A stretch of DNA of 64,000 nucleotides from Bacteroides caecigallinarum (GCF_021531075.1 NZ_JADYTJ010000003.1:57252-121251); one strand, 5' to 3'. Counted from the first letter of the stretch, positions 27,511 through 35,840 are shown. Numbers and translations are program-made. The notes: generated by a model not told the origin, from the letters alone.

Positions 27511-28428
27511 ATGGAACAGACAAAATACAGATATCGTTTATCAAGAATATTAGTCGTTCGTAAAACGAATTTTCACCTTTTCGGGGAAAAAGTCAAATTT
27601 GCGTCAGTCTTGCTGACTGCACTGCTGCTTGCCTCTTGTGTGAAAGATACGCTTTATGACACGCCGCATTCCGACAAGGTAGCTGTCACCATCAGCCTGA
27701 CGGGACTGTCGGCAGACGATAACTATGTACTCGACATGGACGGGAAGGTGGCCGACATTACAGGTTCGCCATTCACCAATCCTGACCTGCTCAATCCGGG
27801 AACACACAGTATGGTAATCTATAACCGTGCGGAAGGTTTCACTTTCAACGGACGGATGGCACGGGTCAATGCCCCCGATGGCAAGAGCTGTGCGGACGGT
27901 GCATCCGTAATCCCACTTCCGGGCTATCTGAAGACCGTCAGTCAGGAGATAACCGTAACTGCTGACGACACGCTGCGTGTCAGTCCTGTTCCGCAGCAGC
28001 GCGTACGTGACCTGCAACTGGAACTGGAAGTGACACAGGGACGCCCCGAACTGATACAGAGCGTTACCGCCACCCTCAGCGGCATAGCCGGAATTTTTGA
28101 TATGGAGAAGGGACAGACCATCGGCGAACCGACCTCCACGGTCTTCTCCTTCACCCGTGAAGGCAGCAAGCTCACGGCCGACGCCCACCTGCTGGGTACG
28201 ATGGGAGCCGTTCAGACACTGGTGCTGGACATCGTCTTTACCGATGGCGGACGCACACAACACACCGAGGTGGATTTGACCGAAGCTCTCGCCAACTTTT
28301 ACGGTGACATGATTACCGTCTATCGCATAACCGGAACGCTGGAGACCCTCGTCGGCATGGAAGAAGGCAAGGGCAAAATTACCGGAAGGGAAACGGTGGA
28401 AGGTGGCGATGCCAGTGCGGAAATGTAA
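27511..28428 (+). CDS. Fimbrial anchor-like lipoprotein (DUF5119/Mfa2-type)
   Basis: A 305-residue lipoprotein with lipobox LLASC near residue 42. The following VKDTLYDTPHSDKVAVTISL matches the opening of DUF5119/FimB-Mfa2-type proteins, which anchor or cap Bacteroidales fimbriae. The C-terminus ends in a Gly/Glu-rich tail (GRETVEGGDASAEM). A strong AGGAGG ribosome-binding site lies just before the chosen ATG, although an inner GTG closer to the signal peptide is possible. It follows the DUF3575 gene by 15 bp and precedes fimbrillin, so the locus order is typical. Confidence 0.8.
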   Translation: MEQTKYRYRLSRILVVRKTNFHLFGEKVKFASVLLTALLLASCVKDTLYDTPHSDKVAVTISLTGLSADDNYVLDMDGKVADITGSPFTNPDLLNPGTHSMVIYNRAEGFTFNGRMARVNAPDGKSCADGASVIPLPGYLKTVSQEITVTADDTLRVSPVPQQRVRDLQLELEVTQGRPELIQSVTATLSGIAGIFDMEKGQTIGEPTSTVFSFTREGSKLTADAHLLGTMGAVQTLVLDIVFTDGGRTQHTEVDLTEALANFYGDMITVYRITGTLETLVGMEEGKGKITGRETVEGGDASAEM

Positions 28429-28468
28429 CGGGAACTATGCAATTTAACAATTAAAAACTATAAATATA

Positions 28469-29302
28469 ATGAAGACAAGATTTTTTGCTTTCGTAGCGCT
28501 GGCATTGACACTTGCCGCCTGTAACAACGACAACGAGAGCCTGAATGACGGCCCGGTAGCCGCTCAGTTTATTGCCGACATTACGCCCGCTACCCGAGTC
28601 AATTCGGAAGGAACCGACTGGACCGACGGCGACCGCATCGGCGTCACCGGCGCAGGCTTTACCAACGTGCCCTACGTGAGAGAGAGAGGCCTGTTCGTGC
28701 CCGAGGGTACGACCATCTATTTCAATGACAACGAAACTAAGACTTTCAATGCCTACTATCCGTATCAGGCTGACGGCGGAACGGTGACCGTCAGCACCGC
28801 AGCCGACAAACAGGGCACGGGCATCGACCTCCTCTTTGCCTCGGGATCCACAGGCGACACACACAACCCGAAGGTGAGCTTCACCGACAAAACGGCTGAA
28901 GGCGGCGCAGACAACTCTTTCCACCACAGCATGAGTCTCATCAAGTTCACATTCAAGGCAGGCGACGGCCTCAGGTTCAGCGAAACGGAACCTACGGGCA
29001 CGACTGCCGTAACCGCAGCCTCCGAATCGCTGATTACCATGCAGCTTAACGGTGCCACCACTTCGCAAGTCATTATTCTCCCACAAGGAGTGACCTCCTC
29101 TCTTGACCTTAAAGTGTCTTTCAACGGACTGGACTATACAACCACACTGCCGAATCCATCCAAGCCCGAAGCAAATCAGTTCTCCGCAGGCTATGCCTAC
29201 ACCTACGACATAACGCTCAATAACAAGGGTATTACGGTGGAAGAATCGGAGATTACCCCGTGGAAATCCGGAGATTCGAACGATGCAAGTACCACGCTGT
29301 AA
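28469..29302 (+). CDS. Fimbrillin-family lipoprotein
   Basis: A 277-residue Mfa/Fim-like subunit precursor. The lipobox LAAC is near residue 18. The family pattern follows: ADITPATRVNSEGTDWTDGDRIGV, FNAYYPYQADGG, SFHHSMSLIKFTFKAG and a C-terminal SAGYAYTYDITLNNKGI with WKSGDS. In Bacteroidales such lipoproteins are exported, cleaved by a surface protease and polymerised by donor-strand exchange. It is intact, unlike the next fimbrillin gene. GC content and codon choice are clearly higher than in the core genes around. Confidence 0.88.
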   Translation: MKTRFFAFVALALTLAACNNDNESLNDGPVAAQFIADITPATRVNSEGTDWTDGDRIGVTGAGFTNVPYVRERGLFVPEGTTIYFNDNETKTFNAYYPYQADGGTVTVSTAADKQGTGIDLLFASGSTGDTHNPKVSFTDKTAEGGADNSFHHSMSLIKFTFKAGDGLRFSETEPTGTTAVTAASESLITMQLNGATTSQVIILPQGVTSSLDLKVSFNGLDYTTTLPNPSKPEANQFSAGYAYTYDITLNNKGITVEESEITPWKSGDSNDASTTL

Positions 29303-29422
29303 GTTTCACATACAGCTGCCCCGGCGCAAGCGTCAAGCCGGAGCTGTCCATAGACAGAATGGTGCGACGGCCGCCTTCGCAGGCGGCAGCACAAAACGAA
29401 AACAAATAAAAAACAACCCGAT

Positions 29423-30514
29423 ATGAAAAAAATACATTCCATCCATCTGCTTCTTGCAGCAGCCGCGCTGCTCCTTGCCACGGCTGCCTGCACGATGGAC
29501 GAGCTGGCGGACGGCAACCGTCTGCCCAAAGGACAAAATCCCCTTGAGATAGCCAGCATCACCATCAGCGTGGAGGGCGGCGAGGCGCAGCCCTGGAGCG
29601 CACCGCAGACACGCGTCAGCGAGATTGCGGACGGCACGGGCAGCGTGTTCGACGCAGGCGACCTGTTCGCCGTGCAGATTGACGGCGAGGAAGAGGGCGG
29701 CACCTACACCGTGCAGGACGACAACACCGTCAAGCCGAAACGCCCCTATACTGGAGCGACCGCAACGACAACACCGTTAATTCTTGGTACCCCGCCACGG
29801 ACGGCACCATCGACCTCGGTAACCAGAGTCAAAGTCTTGCTTATCTGCTGTACAGCACAGGCAGTGGCAACTATGAGATTCCGGTCACGCTGAACTTCAC
29901 CCACGCTTTGGCGAAGGTATGCATCACGCCTTCGGACGATGCACTCGGCGAGATGCAAAGCCTTCAGCTCTATACTTACACACAGTGTACCTACGAAAAA
30001 GGCAAAGTCGTGCACAGGGCACGAACGAGGTCTGGATAGAGATGAAGCAGTGCGAACACACCGAGAACGGCGCCACCATCACCTGCTGGGAGGCGAACGT
30101 GGTGTCCGGCTACACGATAACCAAGCTGATGGCAAATCACGACAACAAAGAACGCCCCCTCTCTACCGCCATCACCCCCGAGGTGGGCAAGTTCTACAAC
30201 ATCACGCTGAATAAGGACAAGGGATATAACCTGTCTGCTGATGGCAATACCTACGAGGTTTACAACGCCGACGGCCTGCTGGCATGGAACGAAGCCTCAC
30301 AGGGTGACCTCTCGCTGAACTGCACCCTGACCGCCTGCTACTGGGGAAGCAATCCCGACGCAGGCATCGGCTACAATCAGGGAGGAACCACTATCGAAAC
30401 CACCAAGTGACGGACGGTAACTGGACAAATGCCGTTACACAGATGAACGCCGCCCTGCAGAGCGCAGGCTGGCAGTACTCACTCGACGGAGCATTGCCAA
30501 CATTGAAGAAATAG
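29423..30514 (+). pseudogene. Fimbrillin-family gene with three frameshifts
   Basis: The gene begins MKKIHSIHLLLAAAALLLAT with lipobox TAAC and reads in one frame to about 29740, continues in a second frame (PLYWSDRNDNTVNSWYPATD, LNFTHALAKVCIT) to about 30015, in a third (QGTNEVWIEMKQCEHTENGA) to about 30407 and returns to the first for a proper fimbrillin ending (DGNWTNAVTQMNAALQSAGW, stop TAG at 30512). Each switch is -1 and fits loss of one base, two of them in short homopolymers (A run near 29738, GG near 30407). Either the gene is decaying or the assembly carries indel errors. Confidence 0.85.
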
Positions 30515-30633
30515 TAAACCGTCTGGCGGGAAAAGTTCCGCCCGCAACGGAAGATAACCGAAGTATAACCCCAAAAGAAAAGAACTCCCATTCCTGGCGG
30601 GAGCATTCTGCCCGGTAACATCATACAGACACC

Positions 30634-30668
30634 GCAGCCCGCTACCGCAAGGTCAGTGGGCTGCATTT
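30634..30668 (+). terminator. Intrinsic terminator after the fimbrial locus
   Basis: GCAGCCC and GGGCTGC pair around a 17-nt loop and are followed by ATTTTAAT. It lies about 120 bp after the broken fimbrillin gene. The interval before it is non-coding and GC rich. Confidence 0.7.
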
Positions 30669-30710
30669 TAATAAGGAGAAAAGAATAATATAAAAAATGA
30701 GGTATACCGC

Positions 30711-30933
30711 ATGAAACAGAAAACAATAGCAACCAGACACCTGCGCATCAAGATAGCGGCAGGATATGTGCTGATACTATTCGTCATTTTCGGCATCGTC
30801 TATATTGGGCTCAATGAACAGAACAGACAACAGGAATTGGAAGCTACTACCTACAAAATAGGAAGTCTCCGCAAGGATGTACACGAGGTATATATAAAGG
30901 TAGTGGATTTATCCATGATTGGTGAAACTGATG
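30711..30933 (+). pseudogene. 5' fragment of a membrane sensor histidine kinase
   Basis: The first 74 codons (RHLRIKIAAGYVLILFVIFG, one membrane helix at about 15-33, then SLRKDVHEVYIKVVDLSMIG) match the start of Bacteroides hybrid sensor kinases often found beside fimbrillin genes. Homology stops abruptly at GETD. The frame continues 48 codons of unrelated A+T-rich sequence into the higB promoter region. All kinase domains are missing. The breakpoint near 30933 coincides with a drop in GC content. Confidence 0.7.
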
Positions 30934-30952
30934 GCTGTTATATAAAATACTT

Positions 30953-30994
30953 CCACTTATATAGTGGATTATTACGGATAATCTATTATCTTTG
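30953..30994 (+). promoter_or_regulatory. higBA promoter with two palindromes (candidate HigA operator)
   Basis: TATCTTTG at 30987-30994 matches the Bacteroides -7 box 24 bp before higB. Just upstream are two inverted repeats sharing a base: CCACT-TATAT-AGTGG (30953-30967) and GATTAT-TACGG-ATAATC (30967-30983). Such palindromes are where the antitoxin-toxin complex would autoregulate. Confidence 0.55.
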
Positions 30995-31017
30995 GCATGT
31001 GAACAATATAGAATTGC

Positions 31018-31332
31018 ATGGAAATCATATTCAACGAAAAGTATTTGAAGGAAATGTATGTTACCGGACAGACGGATAAGAAACACCGATATCAACAGCA
31101 GGTGGTGCGTAAATATATCCGCGTCATTGACATAATGATAGAGACTTCGAACGTACAGGGGCTTCAAAGATACAACTCGCTGAATTACGAAAAGCTGAAA
31201 GGCGATAAAGCCGGACTTTCGTCCGTGCGAGTGAACGACAAGTACCGCATTGAGTTCGAAGAACGAACAAGAGAAGGCGAAACAATCGCAACGATATGCA
31301 ATATTACAGATTTGTCGAACCATTATAAATAA
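31018..31332 (+). CDS. higB: HigB-type RelE-superfamily toxin
   Basis: A 104-residue toxin of the HigB group of the RelE/ParE superfamily, which cleave mRNA on the ribosome. The core pattern is KYIRVIDIMIETSNVQGLQRYNSL followed by YEKLKGDKAGLSSVRVNDKYRIEFE and a final ICNITDLSNHYK. The toxin gene precedes the antitoxin gene by 10 bp, the order that defines higBA. It lies at the edge of the decayed fimbrial locus, suggesting acquisition with mobile DNA. Confidence 0.92.
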   Translation: MEIIFNEKYLKEMYVTGQTDKKHRYQQQVVRKYIRVIDIMIETSNVQGLQRYNSLNYEKLKGDKAGLSSVRVNDKYRIEFEERTREGETIATICNITDLSNHYK

Positions 31333-31342
31333 CAGACGGCTT

Positions 31343-31687
31343 ATGATTGAGAAACAAGGAATAGATCCTACGATGATTGCCAACAACCTCACTCCGGCAT
31401 ATCCTACCCACCCTGGTGAAGTCCTGAAAGAAGAGATTGAATACCGCAAGATTTCGCAGCGTAAGTTATCAGAGCAGATGGGAATCTCCTATAAAATGTT
31501 GAATGACATTCTGAACTGTCGTCGTCCTGTTACGGCACAGACAGCAATGCTCTTCGAGGCAGCTCTGAATGTACCTGCGGATTCACTAATGCGTCTGCAG
31601 TTGAAATATAACATGTGGCAGGTCGCTGCCAATCCCTCTTTTATGGAGCGTCTGAAGCAGGTACGCAAGTATGCCGCCATGCTGTAA
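31343..31687 (+). CDS. higA: HigA-type antitoxin
   Basis: A 114-residue XRE-family antitoxin that binds HigB and represses the operon. The start MIEKQGIDPTMIANNL was chosen because it follows the higB stop by 10 bp; a longer frame overlapping higB is unlikely. The family signature TPAYPTHPGEVLKEEIEYRK is followed by the helix-turn-helix ISQRKLSEQMGISYKMLNDI and VTAQTAMLFEAAL. The C-terminal extension (MWQVAANPSFMERLKQVRKY) is usual in Bacteroides. Confidence 0.92.
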   Translation: MIEKQGIDPTMIANNLTPAYPTHPGEVLKEEIEYRKISQRKLSEQMGISYKMLNDILNCRRPVTAQTAMLFEAALNVPADSLMRLQLKYNMWQVAANPSFMERLKQVRKYAAML

Positions 31688-31898
31688 CTTACGTTACATA
31701 GAAGGTTTCCTGTCCCGCTTCTCTTGATAAAAGGGGAAGGTGGAACAGGTCTTTTGGATTGAAAATAACCCGTGCCATATTGAAAAAAAACAATATGCTG
31801 TAAGTATGGGATTTCTGTTAGTTGCCGGTGAAGTGGAAGAATAAGAAGGGGCAATCATTAGACTAAAAAGACAAGAAATAAACAAAAGAATCAAAATA

Positions 31899-32162
31899 TT
31901 ACACTGTCTTTCCCAGAAACACCCCGACAACGGACAATGCTCCCAGTTGTTCCATTTTTCGTTTCAGCTGCCTGAAACTTTCTCCGGTAGTGAGTACATC
32001 ATCCGGCAGGACAACATTCTTGCCTTTAATATACCGCCGGGTGAATTGCAGGTTTCGCAGTATATCCTTATCCTTTCCCTTTCCTTTCAGCTGTTCGCGG
32101 TCTTCTTCTATCCATATATTAAAGCCGTCTGCAATGCCCAGCCATTTGTCTTCCGGCTTCCG
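31899..32162 (-). pseudogene. C-terminal remnant of a phosphoribosyltransferase-like (ComF-type) gene
   Basis: A minus-strand frame of 87 codons ends with the PRPP-binding signature NVVLPDDVLTTGESFRQL, then KRKMEQLGALSVVGVFLGKT and a stop. A TGA closes the frame upstream and there is no start, so only the end of the gene remains. The motif matches type I phosphoribosyltransferases such as ComF. The interval 31688-32847 otherwise holds no intact gene, only this remnant, a small remnant near 32485-32643 and two repeat copies. Confidence 0.6.
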
Positions 32163-32200
32163 TCAGGAACATGCCGATTGTGAGAAAGGTTGTGTTGGAG

Positions 32201-32271
32201 GTTATTGAAAAGCGAGATAAGAGAATAAAAAAACAGGAGCCTTCGGCAGATTTATTTTGCCGGGGGCTTAG
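32201..32271. repeat. Leader-hairpin repeat, copy 1
   Basis: Conserved leader TATTGAAAAGCGAGATAAGA, an A-rich stretch, then a stem: GGAGCCTTCGGCA pairs with TGCCGGGGGCTT across an 8-nt loop. The same layout recurs at 32681 and 33522. The loop is longest in this copy. It could act as a terminator, but no intact gene ends just before it. Confidence 0.75.
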
Positions 32272-32484
32272 TGTGTTTGCACATATAGCGTTAGGAAATA
32301 GAAAAAAGCAATTAACTCAAAAATGCTAAACTAAAGAATTTGATGGGAAAAGAAATAATTGTATCTTTACGTACACGCATAAAAAAACCGGATTCATCAC
32401 CAGTAACTGAAAGCTGGGAGAGGAACGCCCGGGACTGCGATACAAAAGTACAAAAGATATGGAACATAACAAAGCATTTTTTGA

Positions 32485-32643
32485 AATGAATCCATCTGCT
32501 GGAATCTGAATCGGGTGGAGGATATTCACCGTGAAATGATAGTAGTAATGGGGTGGATGAACAGGGATGTACCAGGATGGCTGCAGCTTATTGACAGATT
32601 TGATACGGTATGCGCTAACATCAGAAAAAACATGGGATGGTAA
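32485..32643 (+). pseudogene. Unrecognised short reading-frame remnant
   Basis: The frame encodes about 52 codons ending NRDVPGWLQLIDRFDTVCAN and IRKNMGW, with possible start at ATG 32536. Composition is protein-like but I do not recognise it, and a stop lies immediately upstream. It is probably the tail of a lost gene between repeat copies 1 and 2. Confidence 0.35.
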
Positions 32644-32680
32644 TTTTTAAGGATGGACTTATGGAAGTAGGATTGGCGGA

Positions 32681-32741
32681 TATTGAAAAAGTGAGATAAG
32701 AGAATAAAAATAGGAGTCCTCGGCAGTGCCGGGGGCTTCGT
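32681..32741. repeat. Leader-hairpin repeat, copy 2
   Basis: Leader TATTGAAAAAGTGAGATAAG, then AGGAGTCCTCGGCAG/TGCCGGGGGCTT stem with almost no loop. It is about 75% or more identical by eye to copies 1 and 3 and lies about 105 bp upstream of the vapBC-type pair. Confidence 0.75.
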
Positions 32742-32847
32742 GCTTTATGAAACAAATAGGTGTGGATGAACCTTATAATTTAAAATAAAGTGTTAAATTC
32801 ATACTGCAAATCGGATATTTTTTTTATATTCGCTTTCGGAACTTTAA

Positions 32848-33102
32848 TTGAAAGATAATATGGAACTATCTGTTGGCAATGCAGACCGTTACTGGAATCT
32901 GTTGAAAGATCTGAGCGATGAAATGAAGCTGGACTTGATTGCAAGGTTGAGCAATTCTATGCGTAAAAAGAATAAGACGGAACATATATCAGCCAGCCGT
33001 TTTTATGGTGTGTGGAATGATGATGACAGTATGGATGCCGATTGTTTGGCGGCAAAAGTCAGAATGGATAGGAAGTTTAAGGACGACATAACTGCATTCT
33101 GA
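32848..33102 (+). CDS. Putative VapB-type antitoxin
   Basis: An 84-residue protein (79 if the inner ATG at 32860 is used) directly before a PIN-domain toxin gene, 4 bp apart. The middle (DLSDEMKLDLIARLSNSMRK) is a short helical segment common in Bacteroidetes antitoxins. The acidic/aromatic tail (FYGVWNDDDSMDADCLAAKV) is likely the toxin-binding part. No classical AbrB or RHH domain is obvious. Antitoxin identity rests mainly on position and size. Confidence 0.8.
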   Translation: MKDNMELSVGNADRYWNLLKDLSDEMKLDLIARLSNSMRKKNKTEHISASRFYGVWNDDDSMDADCLAAKVRMDRKFKDDITAF

Positions 33103-33106
33103 CGAT

Positions 33107-33499
33107 ATGGAAAAGTATCTGCTTGACACAAACATTTGCATCTTCCTGCTGCGTGGTAAATACGATGTGGATAAGAAGATAGACCAAGTTGGTATTGAGA
33201 ATTGTTATATCTCCGAAATCACCGTGGCCGAACTAAAATACGGTGCCGAATTGGGGAGCAGACAAGGGCTGACACGCCGAACGCAGAACTTGGAAGAATT
33301 TATAGATTCAATGCATGTGCTGCCAATTGGCGAAACACTCGATCTCTTTGCTAAAGAGAAAGCGCGCCTGCGTTTGGCGGGTACGCCTGCCGATGACAAT
33401 TTCGATCTGCTAATAGGATGTACCGCCATTGTTTACGATTTGGTGATGGTGACAGAAAACGTCCATGACTTCAAGAACTTCTCTGGTATCAGGCTTTGA
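33107..33499 (+). CDS. vapC: VapC-type PIN-domain toxin ribonuclease
   Basis: A 130-residue PIN-domain RNase. The metal-binding acidic residues are visible: D7 in LLDTNICIFLL, E42 in ITVAELKYGAE, D100 in DDNFDLLIGCTA and D121 in TENVHDFKNF. The length is normal and all key residues are present, so the toxin should be active when freed. VapC toxins cut tRNA or rRNA at specific sites. The gene pair is bracketed by repeat copies 2 and 3. Confidence 0.93.
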   Translation: MEKYLLDTNICIFLLRGKYDVDKKIDQVGIENCYISEITVAELKYGAELGSRQGLTRRTQNLEEFIDSMHVLPIGETLDLFAKEKARLRLAGTPADDNFDLLIGCTAIVYDLVMVTENVHDFKNFSGIRL

Positions 33500-33521
33500 G
33501 AACTGGATAAAGCGATAATTG

Positions 33522-33584
33522 TTATAGAAAAGTGAGATATAAGAATAAAGAAACAGGAGCCTTCGGCGGTTGCCGGAGGCTTTA
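33522..33584. repeat. Leader-hairpin repeat, copy 3
   Basis: Leader TATAGAAAAGTGAGATATAA, then GGAGCCTTCGGC/GCCGGAGGCTT stem with a short loop, followed by TTATAG. It starts about 20 bp after the vapC stop and reaches the 3' end of the convergent HAD gene, so it can serve as terminator for both. Confidence 0.78.
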
Positions 33585-34223
33585 TAGTATACCATCAAGT
33601 GAAGTCACAATTCCTGCATGAGGATATGCCTCAAGTTCCTCGCGTGTAGTCATTCCGTGCAGCACTCCTGCAAAATCGACTCCGGCGTTGCGTGCCGTTT
33701 CCGCATCCACGGTGCTGTCGCCGCAATACAGAACATCGGCTGTTTCTAATCCTAAATGGCTTATGGCAAACGTCAGTCCTTCGGGCGATGGCTTAGGGGT
33801 CTTTACATCTTCTCCACCTACTATTATGTCAAGAAATCCTTCGGGAAGTTTCTTTCCTAAAAGCTCCATGATTCTGTATCTGTACTTTGTGGAGATTATC
33901 CCTATTCTTGCTCCTCTTTCCTTAAGACGTGACAGTACATCAAGTGTTTCCGGAAATAGTACGGTGTTGGCAGTCATAAGTCTGTCGGCCTGCGCCACAT
34001 ATTCTTTGCGGTAGGCTGCTAAAGTTTCTTTATCATCTATGCCGGTAAGTATGGTGAATGATTCTTCAAGAGTTTTTCCTATGGTACGCTTTATCGATTC
34101 ATCACTGATGCCGTCATGTCCGTGCATGGCGAGTACGTTTCTGAAACACATCACTATGCCGCGCGATGAGTCGGCCAGTGTATAGTCGAAATCGAAAAGA
34201 TAAGCCTTGTAAGTTTTCTGCAT
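33582..34223 (-). CDS. HAD-superfamily phosphatase (phosphoglycolate phosphatase-like)
   Basis: A 213-residue HAD hydrolase, subfamily IA. Motif I is FDFDYTLADSSRG with the nucleophilic Asp, motif II IGIISTKYRYR with the Ser/Thr, motif III around TPKPSPEGL (Lys), and motif IV LYCGDSTVDAETARNAG with the acidic pair. It is most like Gph/PpaX; the substrate could be phosphoglycolate, pyrophosphate or another small phosphate ester. It is convergent with vapC. Confidence 0.9.
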   Translation of the reverse strand: MQKTYKAYLFDFDYTLADSSRGIVMCFRNVLAMHGHDGISDESIKRTIGKTLEESFTILTGIDDKETLAAYRKEYVAQADRLMTANTVLFPETLDVLSRLKERGARIGIISTKYRYRIMELLGKKLPEGFLDIIVGGEDVKTPKPSPEGLTFAISHLGLETADVLYCGDSTVDAETARNAGVDFAGVLHGMTTREELEAYPHAGIVTSLDGIL

Positions 34224-34367
34224 AATAAGTTTATATTTTGTGTAAAGGTAATGCTTTATGGGTTTTATCCAAAGTAAAATCTGCTTTTTTGTCTTCTGAT
34301 TGTAGTTTGAACGATTTTTTTGTAACCTTTATATCTCCATGCTTATGTATATTTTCTGAATTTTTTG

Positions 34368-34375
34368 TACTTTTG
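34368..34375 (+). promoter_or_regulatory. -7 promoter element upstream of the PurF-like gene
   Basis: TACTTTTG matches the Bacteroides -7 consensus TAnnTTTG and lies 33 bp before the start codon. No clear TTTG -33 box is visible at the usual distance. Confidence 0.5.
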
Positions 34376-34408
34376 TTCCGCTTAAACTAATTTAATTGCT
34401 TAAAAAGA

Positions 34409-35815
34409 ATGGGAGGTTTTTTTGGTACAGTCTCTAAGGCTGAATGTGTGACCGATTTGTTTTACGGCACAGACTATAATTCTCACCTCGGTACTAAACG
34501 TGCCGGAATGGCTACTTACTCTGCCGGTGAGGGGTTCATGCGCGCTATACACAGTTTGGAAAGTTCTTATTTCCGCACCAAGTTCGAATCAGAGTTACCA
34601 CAATTTAAGGGAAATGCAGGTATTGGAGTGATAAGTGACACTGATCCGCAGCCTATAATGATAAACTCTCACTTGGGCAAGTTTGCTATAGTGACAGTGG
34701 CAAAAATCAATAATGAAGAGGAGTTGGTGGAAGAACTTCTGGCATCGAACATGCACCTGTCTGAAATGAGTATGTGTAAAACAAACCAGACGGAACTGGT
34801 AGCATTGCTTATTGTCCAGGGAAAGGATTTCGTGGATGGTATAGAGAATGTATTCAATAAGATAAAAGGTTCCTGTTCAATGCTTATTCTTACTGAAGAT
34901 GGTATTATCGTTGCACGCGACAAATGGGGACGTACTCCGATTATCATCGGTAAGAAGAACGGGGCATATGCTGCTACAAGCGAGTCGAGCAGTTTGCCTA
35001 ACCTTGATTTTGAAATAGAAAAATATGTCGGCCCGGGAGAAATCATCCGTATGCGCGCCGATGGACTGGAGCAGATGCGCAAACCTAATGATAAAATGCA
35101 GATCTGCTCTTTTTTGTGGGTTTACTATGGCTTCCCGGTTTCTTCGTACGAGGGTAGAAACGTTGAGGAAGTGCGATTCATGTCAGGCTACAAGATGGGA
35201 CAGACAGACGACTCGGAAGTGGACTGCGCATGCGGTATTCCTGACTCGGGTGTGGGTATGGCGCTGGGTTATGCCGAAGGAAAGGGTATACCTTATCATC
35301 GTGCAATAGCGAAATATACTCCTACATGGCCGCGGAGCTTTACTCCTAGCAATCAGAGTATACGTTCGCTGGTGGCTAAGATGAAGCTTATCCCTAACCG
35401 CTCTATGCTTCAGGGAAAGAGACTTCTGTTCTGTGATGATTCCATAGTACGTGGTACTCAGCTTCGTGATAATGTGAATATCCTTTATGATTACGGGGCA
35501 AAGGAGGTACATATGCGTATAGCTTGTCCGCCGCTTATCTACGGATGTCCGTTCATAGGGTTTACGTCGTCGAAGAGCGATATGGAGCTTATCACACGTC
35601 GTATTATCAAGGAAATAGAAGGCGACGAGAATGCAAAACTCGATAAGTATGCTACTACTGATTCGCCTGAGTACAAGGAGCTGGTGGAACGCATAAGATC
35701 GCGTTTCGGACTGACTTCGCTTAAGTTCAATACTCTTGAAACTCTTATTGAGGCTATCGGACTTCCTAAATGTAAGGTTTGTACACACTGTTTCGACGGC
35801 TCAAGCTGTTTCTGA
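34409..35815 (+). CDS. PurF-like amidophosphoribosyltransferase paralogue lacking the catalytic Cys
   Basis: A 468-residue protein with the two-domain layout of glutamine PRPP amidotransferase: an Ntn-like N-terminal domain (1-230, with LGTKRAGMAT and NAGIGVISDTDP) and a phosphoribosyltransferase domain (about 250-460) with the PRPP loop LLFCDDSIVRGTQL. The residue after Met should be the nucleophilic Cys in a true PurF (MCGI); here it is MGGFFG. Glutamine hydrolysis by the standard mechanism is therefore not expected. The C-terminus keeps clustered cysteines (CKVCTHCFDGSSC) like Fe-S-binding PurF. Ammonia-dependent activity or a regulatory role are options. Confidence 0.85.
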   Translation: MGGFFGTVSKAECVTDLFYGTDYNSHLGTKRAGMATYSAGEGFMRAIHSLESSYFRTKFESELPQFKGNAGIGVISDTDPQPIMINSHLGKFAIVTVAKINNEEELVEELLASNMHLSEMSMCKTNQTELVALLIVQGKDFVDGIENVFNKIKGSCSMLILTEDGIIVARDKWGRTPIIIGKKNGAYAATSESSSLPNLDFEIEKYVGPGEIIRMRADGLEQMRKPNDKMQICSFLWVYYGFPVSSYEGRNVEEVRFMSGYKMGQTDDSEVDCACGIPDSGVGMALGYAEGKGIPYHRAIAKYTPTWPRSFTPSNQSIRSLVAKMKLIPNRSMLQGKRLLFCDDSIVRGTQLRDNVNILYDYGAKEVHMRIACPPLIYGCPFIGFTSSKSDMELITRRIIKEIEGDENAKLDKYATTDSPEYKELVERIRSRFGLTSLKFNTLETLIEAIGLPKCKVCTHCFDGSSCF

Positions 35816-35840
35816 TAAATTACAGAAAGATATATAAAAT

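Noticed and set aside
31250..31342. Extended HigA start inside higB
   Set aside because: The family signature begins after the inner ATG and the frame there is antitoxin-like only downstream.
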